Positions 28,400 to 38,892 of a DNA stretch of 64,000 bases are shown here, in pieces (within the stretch, counting starts at the first letter, position 1; each line of letters begins with the position of its first letter). Origin of the DNA: Ectopseudomonas chengduensis (GTDB lineage Bacteria; Pseudomonadota; Gammaproteobacteria; Pseudomonadales; Pseudomonadaceae); contig NZ_JACFYZ010000005.1 in assembly GCF_015712065.1 (NCBI RefSeq), forward strand, positions 1 to 64,000, read 5' to 3'. The notes beneath the pieces were generated by a model. The model was given only the letters and a program-made list of their open reading frames with translations. It had not been told where the DNA came from and ran no database searches. The position numbers and the translations under genes were made by a program.

Positions 28400-29647
28400 T
28401 TATCCGAGCCTCAGCTTGCTGGCGCCGACCAGCCAGCTGTACACCACATAGAGCACCAGGGTCGCGGCCAGCAGCAGGCCGCCGAGGGCCGTGGCCATGC
28501 CCCAGTTGATGGTGGTGTTGGTATAGAAGGCGACGAAGTAGCTGATCATCTGGTCGTTCGGGCTGCCCAGCAGCGCCGGGGTGATGTAGTAGCCAATCGA
28601 CAGGATGAACACCAGCAGGCAACCGGCGCCGACACCGGCCAGGGTCTGCGGGAAGTACACCCGCCAGAAGCTGGCGAACGGGTGGCAGCCGAGCGACACC
28701 GCCGCACGCATGTAGCTGGGCGAGATGCCCTTCATCACGCTGTAGATCGGCAGGATCATGAACGGCAGCATGATGTGGACCATGGCCACGTACACGCCGC
28801 TGCGGTTGAACACCAGTTGCAACGGCTGCTCGATGATGCCCAGCGATATCAGCGCGCTGTTGATCAACCCGCCCGACTGCAACAGCACGATCCAGGCCGC
28901 GACCCGCACCAGAATCGAGGTCCAGAACGGTAGCAGCACCAGAATCATCAGCAGGTTGCCCTGCCGCGTCGGCAGGTTGGCTAGCAGGTAGGCCAGCGGA
29001 TAGGCCAGCACCAGGCAGATGGCGGTGATCACCAGGCTCATCCAGAAGGTACGGGCGAAGATATCCAGATAGATGGCCTGATCCGGCGTGGCCTTGGCCA
29101 GTTCGCCGAGGTCGTCGATACGGTGATCGAGCGCGGCCAGCAGGTAATAAGGGGTGACCGACGAGGCATTGCGGCGGATCACCTGCCAGTAGGCGGGATC
29201 ACCCCAGCGCTCGTCCATATCGAGGAAGGCTTCCTGGTAGGACGCCGGCTCCTCGCGCAGCGGCAGCTTGCGTGCGGTCGCGCTGACCAGGCTACGGAAG
29301 CCCGCCAGCTCCATGTTCAAGCGCTTGGACAGATCGCCCAGGCTCTGGTTACGCCGCGCTTCGAGCATATCGCTGGCAATCGCCCGGTACACCGCCTCAT
29401 CCGGCAGGCCACGGCCATCCCAGGCAGCAATCGCCTCGACGGTGCGCGGCAGGCTGCCGACCACTTCCGGGTTGTCCACACTGCGCAGCAGCAAGGCGCC
29501 GATGGGCAGCAGGAAGGTCAGCAGAAGGAACAGCAACAGCGGCAGGATCAGCGCCTTGGATTTCAGGCGATTGAAACGCTCGGCACGGGCCAGTCGCTGC
29601 TTCAGGCTCGGCCCGGGCAAATCATTGGCAGGCAGTACGGCGGCCAT
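28400..29647 (-). CDS. agtC: ABC transporter permease AgtC
   Basis: 415-residue PotB-type permease. A first helix (about 32-55) is followed by a large non-membrane insert (about 60-190), then five more helices with the EAA loop near RAAVSLGCHPFASFWRVYFPQT. The long insert is typical of the spermidine-type permeases with an extra periplasmic domain. The start at 29647 has GGAG 6 bases upstream. It pairs with AgtD as the heterodimeric channel. Confidence 0.9.
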   Translation of the reverse strand: MAAVLPANDLPGPSLKQRLARAERFNRLKSKALILPLLLFLLLTFLLPIGALLLRSVDNPEVVGSLPRTVEAIAAWDGRGLPDEAVYRAIASDMLEARRNQSLGDLSKRLNMELAGFRSLVSATARKLPLREEPASYQEAFLDMDERWGDPAYWQVIRRNASSVTPYYLLAALDHRIDDLGELAKATPDQAIYLDIFARTFWMSLVITAICLVLAYPLAYLLANLPTRQGNLLMILVLLPFWTSILVRVAAWIVLLQSGGLINSALISLGIIEQPLQLVFNRSGVYVAMVHIMLPFMILPIYSVMKGISPSYMRAAVSLGCHPFASFWRVYFPQTLAGVGAGCLLVFILSIGYYITPALLGSPNDQMISYFVAFYTNTTINWGMATALGGLLLAATLVLYVVYSWLVGASKLRLG

Positions 29648-29680
29648 GGACAACTCCGCAAGCAAGAAAGAAATTCAGAC

Positions 29681-29702
29681 GGCCCCGCCACGAGGCGGGG
29701 CC
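29681..29702 (-). terminator. Intercistronic hairpin after agtB
   Basis: GGCCCCGCC / GGCGGGGCC, a perfect 9-bp stem with a 4-base loop, in the 66-base gap between agtB and agtC. The stem is followed by GTCTGAATTTCTTTC. Such hairpins after binding-protein genes often stabilise the upstream message. Confidence 0.6.
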
Positions 29703-29713
29703 GGATAGGCGAC

Positions 29714-30745
29714 TTAGCGCGCGGCCCAGGCGTTGAAACGCTGCTCCAGCTGCTCGCCGTAGTCAGCCCAGAAGGTCACGTCGATGGCCACCTGGTTGGC
29801 GATGTTTTCCGGCGTGGTCGGCATCAGGTTCAGACGCTCCGGCGCCAGCAGCTCGATGGCCTGCTTGTTGGCCGGGCCGTAGGCGATGTTCTCCGAGTAG
29901 ATCTTCTGCGCCTCGGGCTTGACCGAGAAGGCGATGAATTCCTTGGCCAGTTCGGCATTCTTGGCGCCACGCGGGATGGCCCAGGAGTCGAAGTCGTAGA
30001 TGCCGCCGTTCCACACCACCTGCAGGTTGCTCTCGCCCTGCACCGCCGCGATGCGGCCGTTGTACGCCGAGCTCATCACCACGTCGCCGGAGGCGAGGTA
30101 CTGCGGCGGCTGAGCGCCAGCTTCCCACCACTGGATGTTCGGTTTGAGCTCATCGAGTTTCTTGAATGCGCGATCCTGACCTTCCTTGGTGGCCAGCACC
30201 TTGTACACGTCCTTGACCGGCACGCCGTCAGCCATCAGGGCGAATTCCAGGGTGTACTTGGCGCCCTTGCGCAGGCCGCGCTTGCCCGGGAATTTCGCCA
30301 CGTCCCAGAAGTCGGCCCAACTGGTCGGCGCCGCGCTGAGTTTGTCGGCGTTGTAGGCCAGCACCGTGGACCAGACGAAGAAGCCGACACCGCACGGCTG
30401 GATGGCGCCGTCGATGAAGTTGGCTTCATCGCCGAACTGCGCCGGATCGAGCTCCTCGAACAGGCCTTCATCGCAACCACGGGCCAGCTCCGGCGACTCC
30501 ACCTCGACCAGATCCCAGCTCACGCTGCGGGTGTCGACCATGGCTTTGACCTTGGCCATTTCACCGTTGTATTCGCCGCCCAGCACCTTGTTGCCGGTTT
30601 CCTTCTCGAAGGGTTCGTAGAACGCCTTGACCTGCGCCGCCTTGTTCGCGCCGCCGAAGGAAACCGCCGTCAGGTCCACCGCCAGTGCCGGCATGGCACA
30701 GCTAACGCCCAGGGCCAACGCCGCGAGCTTCAGGGATTTCGTCAT
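29714..30745 (-). CDS. agtB: Periplasmic substrate-binding protein AgtB
   Basis: 343 residues with a signal peptide (about 1-22: MTKSLKLAAL, then ALA cleavage). The mature part has the spermidine/putrescine-binding-protein fold (SBP_bac_8 or PotD-like), with GEYNGEMAKVKAMV and VMSSAYNGRIAAV segments. It binds the ligand in the periplasm and hands it to AgtCD. A GAGGAG ribosome site precedes the ATG at 30745. Confidence 0.93.
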   Translation of the reverse strand: MTKSLKLAALALGVSCAMPALAVDLTAVSFGGANKAAQVKAFYEPFEKETGNKVLGGEYNGEMAKVKAMVDTRSVSWDLVEVESPELARGCDEGLFEELDPAQFGDEANFIDGAIQPCGVGFFVWSTVLAYNADKLSAAPTSWADFWDVAKFPGKRGLRKGAKYTLEFALMADGVPVKDVYKVLATKEGQDRAFKKLDELKPNIQWWEAGAQPPQYLASGDVVMSSAYNGRIAAVQGESNLQVVWNGGIYDFDSWAIPRGAKNAELAKEFIAFSVKPEAQKIYSENIAYGPANKQAIELLAPERLNLMPTTPENIANQVAIDVTFWADYGEQLEQRFNAWAAR

Positions 30746-30798
30746 TCTTATCAGCTCCTCTGTGTTACGGGGTAAAGGTGAAGCACTGCGCGAAAGGC

Positions 30799-31896
30799 TC
30801 ACTCGACTTGGAGTGGATCCAGCGCGCGGACATGCTCGACAGACCAGCCGAGCGGAACCAGGTCACCAACCGCCAGCGCCGGATCGAGCTCGGCCACGGG
30901 TTGCTTGACGTAGAAATCGGTTTTGCCGCAGACCTCCAGGCGGATACGCACGTGATCGCCCAGGTAGATGAACTCGGCGATACGCCCGGAGAAACGGTTC
31001 GGGCAGGCTTCGCTGTGGCCGTTGAGGCGGATGCGCTCGGGGCGGATCGACAAGCTCACCGACTCGCCCACGGAACCGACGTTGACCGCCGTGGCGCGCA
31101 CTTCTTCACCTCGCGCCAGGCGCACCACGCACTGCTCGCCATCGCGACTGACCAGCTCGCCAGTCAGACGATTGTTCTCGCCAATGAACTGGGCGACGAA
31201 GGTGTTGTGCGGCGCTTCATAGAGTTCGCGCGGCGGCGCGATCTGCTGGATCTCGCCCTGATGGAACACGGCTACGCGGTCGGACATGGTCAGCGCCTCG
31301 CCCTGATCATGGGTGACGTAGACCACGGTCACGCCCAGGCGCTGGTGCAGGTGCTTGATCTCCATCTGCATGTGTTCGCGCAGTTGCTTGTCCAGTGCGC
31401 CGAGGGGTTCGTCCATCAGCACCAGTTGCGGCTCGAACACCAGCGCACGGGCCAGGGCCACACGCTGCTGCTGACCACCGGAAAGCTGACCGGGGTAACG
31501 GTTGCGGAAAGTGTCGAGCTGCACCATCGACAGGGCGCGCTTGACCCGCTCGCTGATGTCGGTGCGCGACATGCCGCGCACGCTCAGCGGGAAGGCCAGG
31601 TTCTCGGCCACGGTCATGTGCGGGAACAGCGCGTAGTTCTGGAACACCATGCCGATGTCGCGTTTGTGCGGCGGCAGTTTGTTCAGCGAGCGGCCATCGA
31701 GGAGGATCTCGCCAGCGGTCGGCGTCTCGAAACCGGCCAGCATCATCAGGCTGGTGGTCTTGCCGGAACCGGACGGGCCGAGCAGGGTGAGAAACTCACC
31801 CTTGCGGATATCCAGGTTGAGGTCTTTGACGATCAGCGTTTCGCCGTCATAGCTCTTCTGTACACCACGGAAGCTCACCAGTACATCGTTTGCCAT
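30799..31896 (-). CDS. agtA: ABC transporter ATP-binding protein AgtA
   Basis: 365-residue PotA-type ATPase. Walker A GPSGSGKT (40-47), signature LSGGQQQRVALARAL, Walker B LVLMDEP and switch VTHD are complete. A C-terminal TOBE-like regulatory domain (about 275-360) follows. It is the first gene of the agtABCD cluster; a GTG immediately before the ATG at 31896 is an alternative start. A palindrome and a REP pair lie in its upstream region. The binding-protein gene that I recall between agtR and agtA in P. aeruginosa is not present. Confidence 0.95.
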   Translation of the reverse strand: MANDVLVSFRGVQKSYDGETLIVKDLNLDIRKGEFLTLLGPSGSGKTTSLMMLAGFETPTAGEILLDGRSLNKLPPHKRDIGMVFQNYALFPHMTVAENLAFPLSVRGMSRTDISERVKRALSMVQLDTFRNRYPGQLSGGQQQRVALARALVFEPQLVLMDEPLGALDKQLREHMQMEIKHLHQRLGVTVVYVTHDQGEALTMSDRVAVFHQGEIQQIAPPRELYEAPHNTFVAQFIGENNRLTGELVSRDGEQCVVRLARGEEVRATAVNVGSVGESVSLSIRPERIRLNGHSEACPNRFSGRIAEFIYLGDHVRIRLEVCGKTDFYVKQPVAELDPALAVGDLVPLGWSVEHVRALDPLQVE

Positions 31897-32008
31897 CACA
31901 CCACACCCTTGTTCTTGTCTCAGGCCGATGAGCCAAGATTAGGTCGGCGCGGCAGGGTGAAAAATCGGGCGGGATGACAAGCTGATATCAGGCGCGAGGA
32001 GAATCTCG

Positions 32009-32026
32009 TGTAGGGATCGCCCTACA
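32009..32026. promoter_or_regulatory. Palindrome upstream of agtA, possible AgtR operator
   Basis: TGTAGGG / CCCTACA, a perfect 7-bp inverted repeat with a 4-base centre. It is 113 bases upstream of the agtA start, in the intergenic region next to agtR. The layout suits a dimeric NarL-type regulator. No other copy was seen in the window. Confidence 0.35.
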
Positions 32027-32068
32027 AATTCCGAGTGATTGCCTCGGTTTTCGAGCGCCCGACGAACC

Positions 32069-32147
32069 GTAGGAGCGGCTGGGCGGCATTGCGCTTCAGC
32101 CGCGATGAATTGCCTATGAGAGCTTCGCGGCTGAAGCCGCTCCTACG
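32069..32147. repeat. Inverted REP pair, one copy interrupted
   Basis: The right copy (32126-32147) is an intact REP with the core GCGGCTGAAGCCGC. The left copy (32069-32105) is the same element split by 15 extra bases near its centre. The pair sits between agtR and agtA. Confidence 0.8.
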
Positions 32148-32157
32148 GACACTGGTC

Positions 32158-32787
32158 TCAGACCAAACGGTGCTCCATGGCATAGCGCACCAGATCGGCC
32201 ACCGAATGGGCGCCGAGCTTCTGCATCAGGCGCGCCTTGTGCGTGCTCACGGTCTTGTTGCTGACCGCCAGGTGCAGGGCGATGTCGTTGACGCCCTCAC
32301 CCCGCACCAGGCGCTCGAACACCGAGAACTCGCGCTCGGACAATTGCGCGTGGGGCGGGCGCGAGTCGGTCAGGCCAACCTCGAAGACCATGCGGTCGGC
32401 CAGCGCCGGGTCGATATATCGACCACCGCCGGCCACCTTGCGAATCGCAGTGATCAGCAGCGCCGGGTCGCTGTCCTTGGTCGCGTAACCGGCGGCGCCA
32501 ACCTTGAGCGCGCGCGCCGCCATCTGCGCCTCGTCGTGCATCGACAGCACCAGAATCGCCGGGGCCTCGTTCAGCGCACGGATACGCGGAATGGCCTCCA
32601 GACCGTTGACACCGGGCATGGATATATCCAGCAGCACCACGTCGCAAGGCGTGCGGCGCAGCACCTCGATCAGCTGCTCGCCATTGCAGGCTTCGCCAGC
32701 CACCTCGAGATCACGCGCCATACCGATCAGTTGCTTGATGCCTTCCCGCACGATGGTGTGGTCTTCGGCCACCAGTACCCGAATCAC
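32158..32787 (-). CDS. agtR: NarL/FixJ-family response regulator AgtR
   Basis: 209-residue regulator. The receiver has acidic pocket E8-D9, phosphoacceptor D54 (LLDISMPG) and conserved lysine in GYATKDSD (about 103). A LuxR-type helix-turn-helix lies at the C terminus (about 145-205). The start is a GTG at 32787 that overlaps the sensor stop by 4 bases (GTGA), with GGAG upstream. In P. aeruginosa AgtSR turns on agtABCD in response to 4-aminobutyrate or 5-aminovalerate. Confidence 0.93.
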   Translation of the reverse strand: MIRVLVAEDHTIVREGIKQLIGMARDLEVAGEACNGEQLIEVLRRTPCDVVLLDISMPGVNGLEAIPRIRALNEAPAILVLSMHDEAQMAARALKVGAAGYATKDSDPALLITAIRKVAGGGRYIDPALADRMVFEVGLTDSRPPHAQLSEREFSVFERLVRGEGVNDIALHLAVSNKTVSTHKARLMQKLGAHSVADLVRYAMEHRLV

Positions 32788-35189
32788 GCTGCGATCTCCT
32801 CTTCCAGATTGATGCACGCGCACAGGGTAGTGCCCTCGCCCGGCTGACTGTCAATCTGCAGCTGGCCACCGAGCATGAGCATGCGCTCCTGCATGCCGAC
32901 CAGGCCGAAGGATTGCCCGGGCTTGCGCAGCGCCGGATCGAAGCCCTTGCCATCGTCGACCACCGACAGACACAGGCTGCCGCCCTCCTGCCACAGACGC
33001 ACCTCGACGCTATGCGCGCCAGCGTGGCGCATGACGTTGGTCAGCGCCTCCTGAAGAATGCGGAACATGCCGATGGCCTGGGCATCCGGCAGATGCGGCA
33101 CGTGCTCCGGCACTTCGACCAGGCAAGGAATCTGCGTGCGCTCCTCGAAGCGCCGCACCTGCCACTCGATGGCCGAGGCAATGCCGGCATCGAGAATCGG
33201 CGGCCGCAGCGCCGTGGCCACATCACGCACCAGCTGGAACAACTGGGCGATCAGACGCTTCATGCTGGCCAGGCGCTCGTCCAGCTCGGGCATCTGCCCG
33301 GCGCAAACCAGCTCGCACATCGCCGTCTCCAGCTTGAGCACGGTCAGCACCTGGCCCAGCTCGTCATGCACTTCGCGGGCGATGCGCGCCTTCTCTTCCT
33401 CACGCACGCTTTCCAGGTGCGCCGACAGTTCGCGCAGACGCGCCCGCGAATCGGCCAGCGCCAGCTCGGCCAGCTTGTTCTCGGTGATATCCCAGAGGAT
33501 GCCGTCCCACACCACTCGGCCATTGCCCAGCGGACGCGCGGTGGTACGAATGTCCGCCCACAGCACCTCCTGCTCGGCGGTGAGGATGCGCCCCTGCCAA
33601 TACCAGTCGCTCTCGCCTTCCAGCGCCAGCGTCTGGCTGTTCAGATAGCTGCTCAGATCCTGCGGGTGCACCAGGCTGCGGATGCCGCGCTCCTCACGCT
33701 GCAGCTCCTGCGCCGGCCAGCCGACCATTTCCTGACTGGCCTCGCTGATGTAGGCAAAATTGACCACCGCTCCCGGCCCGGCGCGCTCCAGGCGAAACAC
33801 CAGGCCAGGCACGTTGCCAGCGATGCCCTTGAAGCGCGCCTCGCTCTCCTCCAACGCGGCACGCGCACGGCGGCGCTCGGTAACGTCACTGAGAAACACC
33901 ACCAGGTACTCGGCCTGGCGATAGCGTAGAAAACTCAGCGATACGTCAGCCGGCATGCGGCTGCCATCGGCGCGCAGGCAGTCGACTTCGAAGCTGGGTG
34001 AACCCTCGTCCTGCTCGCGCACGCGCTTCCACAGGTTGAGCCAGCGGTCCATATGCAGGCCGGGCTCCAACTGACTCAATGGCTTGTCCACCAGCTCACC
34101 AGGGGCGTAGCCGAGCATGCGTTCGGCAGCGCGGTTGGCGTAGCGCAGGTGACTGTCCCAGTTGACCCAGAGAATGCCCACCGTGCTGTGGTCGATGGAG
34201 AACTGACTCAGGCGCAATGCCTCGGCGGCCTGCTGGTGACGATCCAGCTCGCCACGTGCGCCCAGCAGCCCTCGCTCGAGCAAACGCGTCTGCTGTCGTT
34301 GCCGATACAGCGCGGTTGCCCCCAGCATCAGCAGCAGGCCGAAAAATAGCGCGAGCGTCTTCCAGAAGCCGACGAAATCGGTGGACTGCGGATAGCGCAA
34401 AGGCATCCAGGTGTCGCGCAATTCCTCCAGCTCGCGAGCCGGCAGTGCCTTCAGGGTCTGATCGACGATGCCGGACAACAGCGCTTGATCGCGGCGCGTG
34501 GCCAGGCGCAGGAGCTGCGGCAAACCGATATCGCCAACGATGCTCAGGCTGGAGAAACGTGATTCGCGCAGCAGCAGGCTGAGGCTCGCCTCGTCCAGCA
34601 CCGCATAGCTGACCTCCTGATTCAGCACCAGCAACAGCGCCGAACGCTCCGAAGACGTCGCCCGCAGACGCAGGTTGGTATGAGTACGCTCCAGGTATTC
34701 GGCAGCCTGGCTCGGCGAGCGCAGGGCGACCATCTGCTCCAGCGGCAACTGATCGAGATCCACCGCACCATTGCCGCTGCGCTCGCCGACCACCAGGTGC
34801 GGCACGCGCAGGTAAGGCATGGAGTAATGCCAGATGCGCAGGCCGGCCGGCGTCTGCTGCAGGCCTGGCGCCAGATCCACCTCGCCCGCACTGGCGGCAC
34901 GCTCCAGGGCCTCCAGATTCGGATACAGGCGCCAGTCAGGCGCGACGCCCATGCCTTCGAGCAGACGCTGCATCAGCTCGACATTGGCGCCCGTCAGCTG
35001 CCGGTTCTGGCCACGCAGAACCCAAGGTGCCTGCTGGATCAGGCCCACGCGCAGCACGGGATGCTCCTTGAGCCAGGCGCGCTGCTCGGCATCGAAAGCC
35101 GGGCGCAATGGCATGCGCGCGCTCTCCGCCCAAGCGGTGGAAACAGCCAGCATCAGCAGCAGGGCGAGGGAACGAAGAAGGGAATTCAT
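32784..35189 (-). CDS. agtS: Sensor histidine kinase AgtS
   Basis: 801-residue hybrid-free sensor. Signal peptide (1-22), a periplasmic SBP_bac_3-type domain (about 45-265) likely binding the amino acid ligand, one membrane helix (about 283-303), two PAS domains (about 330-450 and 455-575), a HisKA_3 phosphoacceptor helix with H608 in REVHDELGQ, and an HATPase with DDGKGFDP. The complete catalytic set suggests an active kinase. It is transcribed ahead of agtR and divergent from the DUF3530 gene. Confidence 0.92.
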   Translation of the reverse strand: MNSLLRSLALLLMLAVSTAWAESARMPLRPAFDAEQRAWLKEHPVLRVGLIQQAPWVLRGQNRQLTGANVELMQRLLEGMGVAPDWRLYPNLEALERAASAGEVDLAPGLQQTPAGLRIWHYSMPYLRVPHLVVGERSGNGAVDLDQLPLEQMVALRSPSQAAEYLERTHTNLRLRATSSERSALLLVLNQEVSYAVLDEASLSLLLRESRFSSLSIVGDIGLPQLLRLATRRDQALLSGIVDQTLKALPARELEELRDTWMPLRYPQSTDFVGFWKTLALFFGLLLMLGATALYRQRQQTRLLERGLLGARGELDRHQQAAEALRLSQFSIDHSTVGILWVNWDSHLRYANRAAERMLGYAPGELVDKPLSQLEPGLHMDRWLNLWKRVREQDEGSPSFEVDCLRADGSRMPADVSLSFLRYRQAEYLVVFLSDVTERRRARAALEESEARFKGIAGNVPGLVFRLERAGPGAVVNFAYISEASQEMVGWPAQELQREERGIRSLVHPQDLSSYLNSQTLALEGESDWYWQGRILTAEQEVLWADIRTTARPLGNGRVVWDGILWDITENKLAELALADSRARLRELSAHLESVREEEKARIAREVHDELGQVLTVLKLETAMCELVCAGQMPELDERLASMKRLIAQLFQLVRDVATALRPPILDAGIASAIEWQVRRFEERTQIPCLVEVPEHVPHLPDAQAIGMFRILQEALTNVMRHAGAHSVEVRLWQEGGSLCLSVVDDGKGFDPALRKPGQSFGLVGMQERMLMLGGQLQIDSQPGEGTTLCACINLEEEIAA

Positions 35190-35302
35190 GCACGGCGAAT
35201 CCGGTGACGCGATCCCCTACCTTACTCCAGTCTTGCGCCAATCGCCTGACAAAAGCGGAGCCCGGCATTAGGCTCTGTAGCAGACGATCAGGAGCCTCAT
35301 CG

Positions 35303-36292
35303 ATGCGCCTTCATTCACTAGCACTGCTCGGTTTCTGCCTGCTCTCCTGTCCCGCCGCCTGGGCCGAGGAGCCGCCCGAGAATGCGCCGGCTGATAGCGC
35401 CGACGCCCCCGCGGCGAGCGAACGTCCTCTGTTGCCCGAACGCAGCGTCAGCGACGCGCAGACGCTGGAGCAACGTCTGGACAAACGTGAGCAGCAGATG
35501 CTGCAGGCCGGCGCCGAAAGTTTTCTCGCCCTGTGGCTGCCTGCCAACGTCGGCGAGCCCAGTGGTGCGGTGATTCTGCTGCCCGGTGATGTGGAAAACG
35601 CCGATGGCGCCGCCGCGATCGGCCCGCTGCGGCGCAAGCTGCCCGACGCCGGCTGGCACAGTCTGAGCCTGACGCTGCCGGACCCGGACGGTGACCCGCT
35701 GCCACTGCGCACTGCCGCCACTGCAACAGCGGCACCGCAAAGCGATGCCCCCACTACCGAGAGCGCCCCTGCCGCCGAAAGCCCGCCTGAAGCGGCCGTA
35801 GCCGAGGCTACACAACCAGCCGACAGCGGCGCGATCAGCCCAGAGCAAAGGCGTCAGGCGCATGTCGAGCGGGTGATGGCCCGCATCGATGCCGCCATCG
35901 CCTTCGCCAACCAGCAGCAGGCCAAGGAAATCGTCCTCCTAGGTCATGGCAGTGGCGCCTACTGGGCTGCGCGCTACCTGAGCGAGCGCCAGCCGGGCAA
36001 CGTGCAGAATCTGCTGATGGTGGCAGCCGAACTACCTGCCGGCTTTGCGCCGCCACTGGATGAGATGGTCGCGCAGCTGGCCGTGGCCACTGGCGACTTC
36101 TTCTACAAGGACCAAGCCACCGAGCGCATGGCTGCGTTGAAACGCCTGCAGGCGAGCAAGCGAGCCAAGCTGCCCACCTACATACAGGTATCGATGAAAG
36201 CCCTGCCGGGTAACCTGGATGTTCAGCAAGAGCAGCTTTATCGCCGTCTACGTGGCTGGTTGACGCAGCATATTCGCACCGCAGGCAGCTAG
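35303..36292 (+). CDS. DUF3530 alpha/beta-hydrolase-like protein
   Basis: 329 residues. A signal peptide (1-21, ending AWAEEP) precedes an acidic, Ala/Pro-rich linker and a hydrolase-like domain. The nucleophile-elbow look-alike GHGSGA (about 215-220) and the C-terminal LRGWLTQH fit the DUF3530 family. It is probably a periplasmic protein of unknown function. The start at 35303 has AGGAG upstream. It is divergent from agtS and convergent with the J-domain gene; their stops sit in one inverted repeat. Confidence 0.82.
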   Translation: MRLHSLALLGFCLLSCPAAWAEEPPENAPADSADAPAASERPLLPERSVSDAQTLEQRLDKREQQMLQAGAESFLALWLPANVGEPSGAVILLPGDVENADGAAAIGPLRRKLPDAGWHSLSLTLPDPDGDPLPLRTAATATAAPQSDAPTTESAPAAESPPEAAVAEATQPADSGAISPEQRRQAHVERVMARIDAAIAFANQQQAKEIVLLGHGSGAYWAARYLSERQPGNVQNLLMVAAELPAGFAPPLDEMVAQLAVATGDFFYKDQATERMAALKRLQASKRAKLPTYIQVSMKALPGNLDVQQEQLYRRLRGWLTQHIRTAGS

Positions 36293-36317
36293 CAGTCCGT
36301 TGAAACTACCTGCTAGC
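36288..36317. terminator. Shared hairpin at convergent gene ends
   Basis: GCTAGCAG / CTGCTAGC, 8-bp stem with a 14-base loop. Each arm contains the TAG stop codon of one of the convergent genes. Weak or absent U tract on both sides. Confidence 0.45.
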
Positions 36318-37074
36318 GAATGCCTCGGCGCTGGCGAATCAGCGCATAGGCCTGATGCAGTTGGCGCGTGGTGTCGGTGGCTTCACGAATGCGCTCAGAC
36401 GAAGCGCCGGAGCCGGCCAGTTTGTCCGGGTGATGGCGGCTGAGCAGGCGCCGGTAGGCGCGCTTGATCTGCTCAGGCTCGCTGCCTTCATTCACACCCA
36501 ACAGCCGCAGCGCCTCCTGGTAACTGCCGCCAGCCGGTGCCGGCTGCTGACTGCGACGCGGCGCGTATTCCTCGCCCAGGCTATCGAGCCGGGTGCTGTC
36601 CCAGCCGAGCCACTTGCCCCAGAGCAGAATCAGCTCATGCTCACTGGCCGATACCCGTCCATCGACCCAGGCCATGCGCCAGCAGGCCCGCAGCATGGCA
36701 TCGGCGCGCTCACGCTGACGCTGCAGCGGCGCACGCAGGTTGTCACGCCCGGTCTTGCCACGGGCGAAGGCCTCGATGGCACGCCGCTGAGCCGCAGCGT
36801 CCAACCCCAGCCTTTGCATCTCCGAGCGAGCCTGCTGGATATGGCTTTGCACCACTCGGCCGTCACTCTTGGCCAGACGCCCCAGCATCAGAAACAGCAG
36901 GTCGTCATCCGACGGCGCCGCACGACCGCCCAGACGCTCGCGCAGATTGTCCCAGCCATGCAGGCGCAAACGACGATCCAGCACCTGCCCGAGCAGACCG
37001 CCCAGCAGAGCACCTGGGATGCTGGCCAGGGCGAGCCCGGCTGCTGCCCCGAGCAGGGTCGCAGGCCAGAGCAC
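36313..37074 (-). CDS. TerB plus J-domain protein (DjlA-like co-chaperone)
   Basis: 253 residues. An N-terminal hydrophobic segment (about 5-30) is followed by a TerB-like helical domain (about 50-165) and a C-terminal DnaJ J-domain with the HPD motif in RHHPDKL (about 220), needed to stimulate Hsp70. This is the DjlA pattern. It begins with a GTG immediately after the murU TAG, with no base between, so the two are coupled. Its start codon choice rests on that arrangement. Confidence 0.88.
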   Translation of the reverse strand: MLWPATLLGAAAGLALASIPGALLGGLLGQVLDRRLRLHGWDNLRERLGGRAAPSDDDLLFLMLGRLAKSDGRVVQSHIQQARSEMQRLGLDAAAQRRAIEAFARGKTGRDNLRAPLQRQRERADAMLRACWRMAWVDGRVSASEHELILLWGKWLGWDSTRLDSLGEEYAPRRSQQPAPAGGSYQEALRLLGVNEGSEPEQIKRAYRRLLSRHHPDKLAGSGASSERIREATDTTRQLHQAYALIRQRRGIR

Positions 37075-38768
<1,694 letters not shown>

Positions 38769-38892
38769 CAAGGGGTCTCCGACGGCGCTAGCCGTTGCGC
38801 GGGTCATGCTTTATTATCCAGCATCTTTTTCAGCCCATCGAGAGGCGTGCGGCCCCTGGGCCGATAGCGCGCAGGAAGCCCGGACTAACAAG

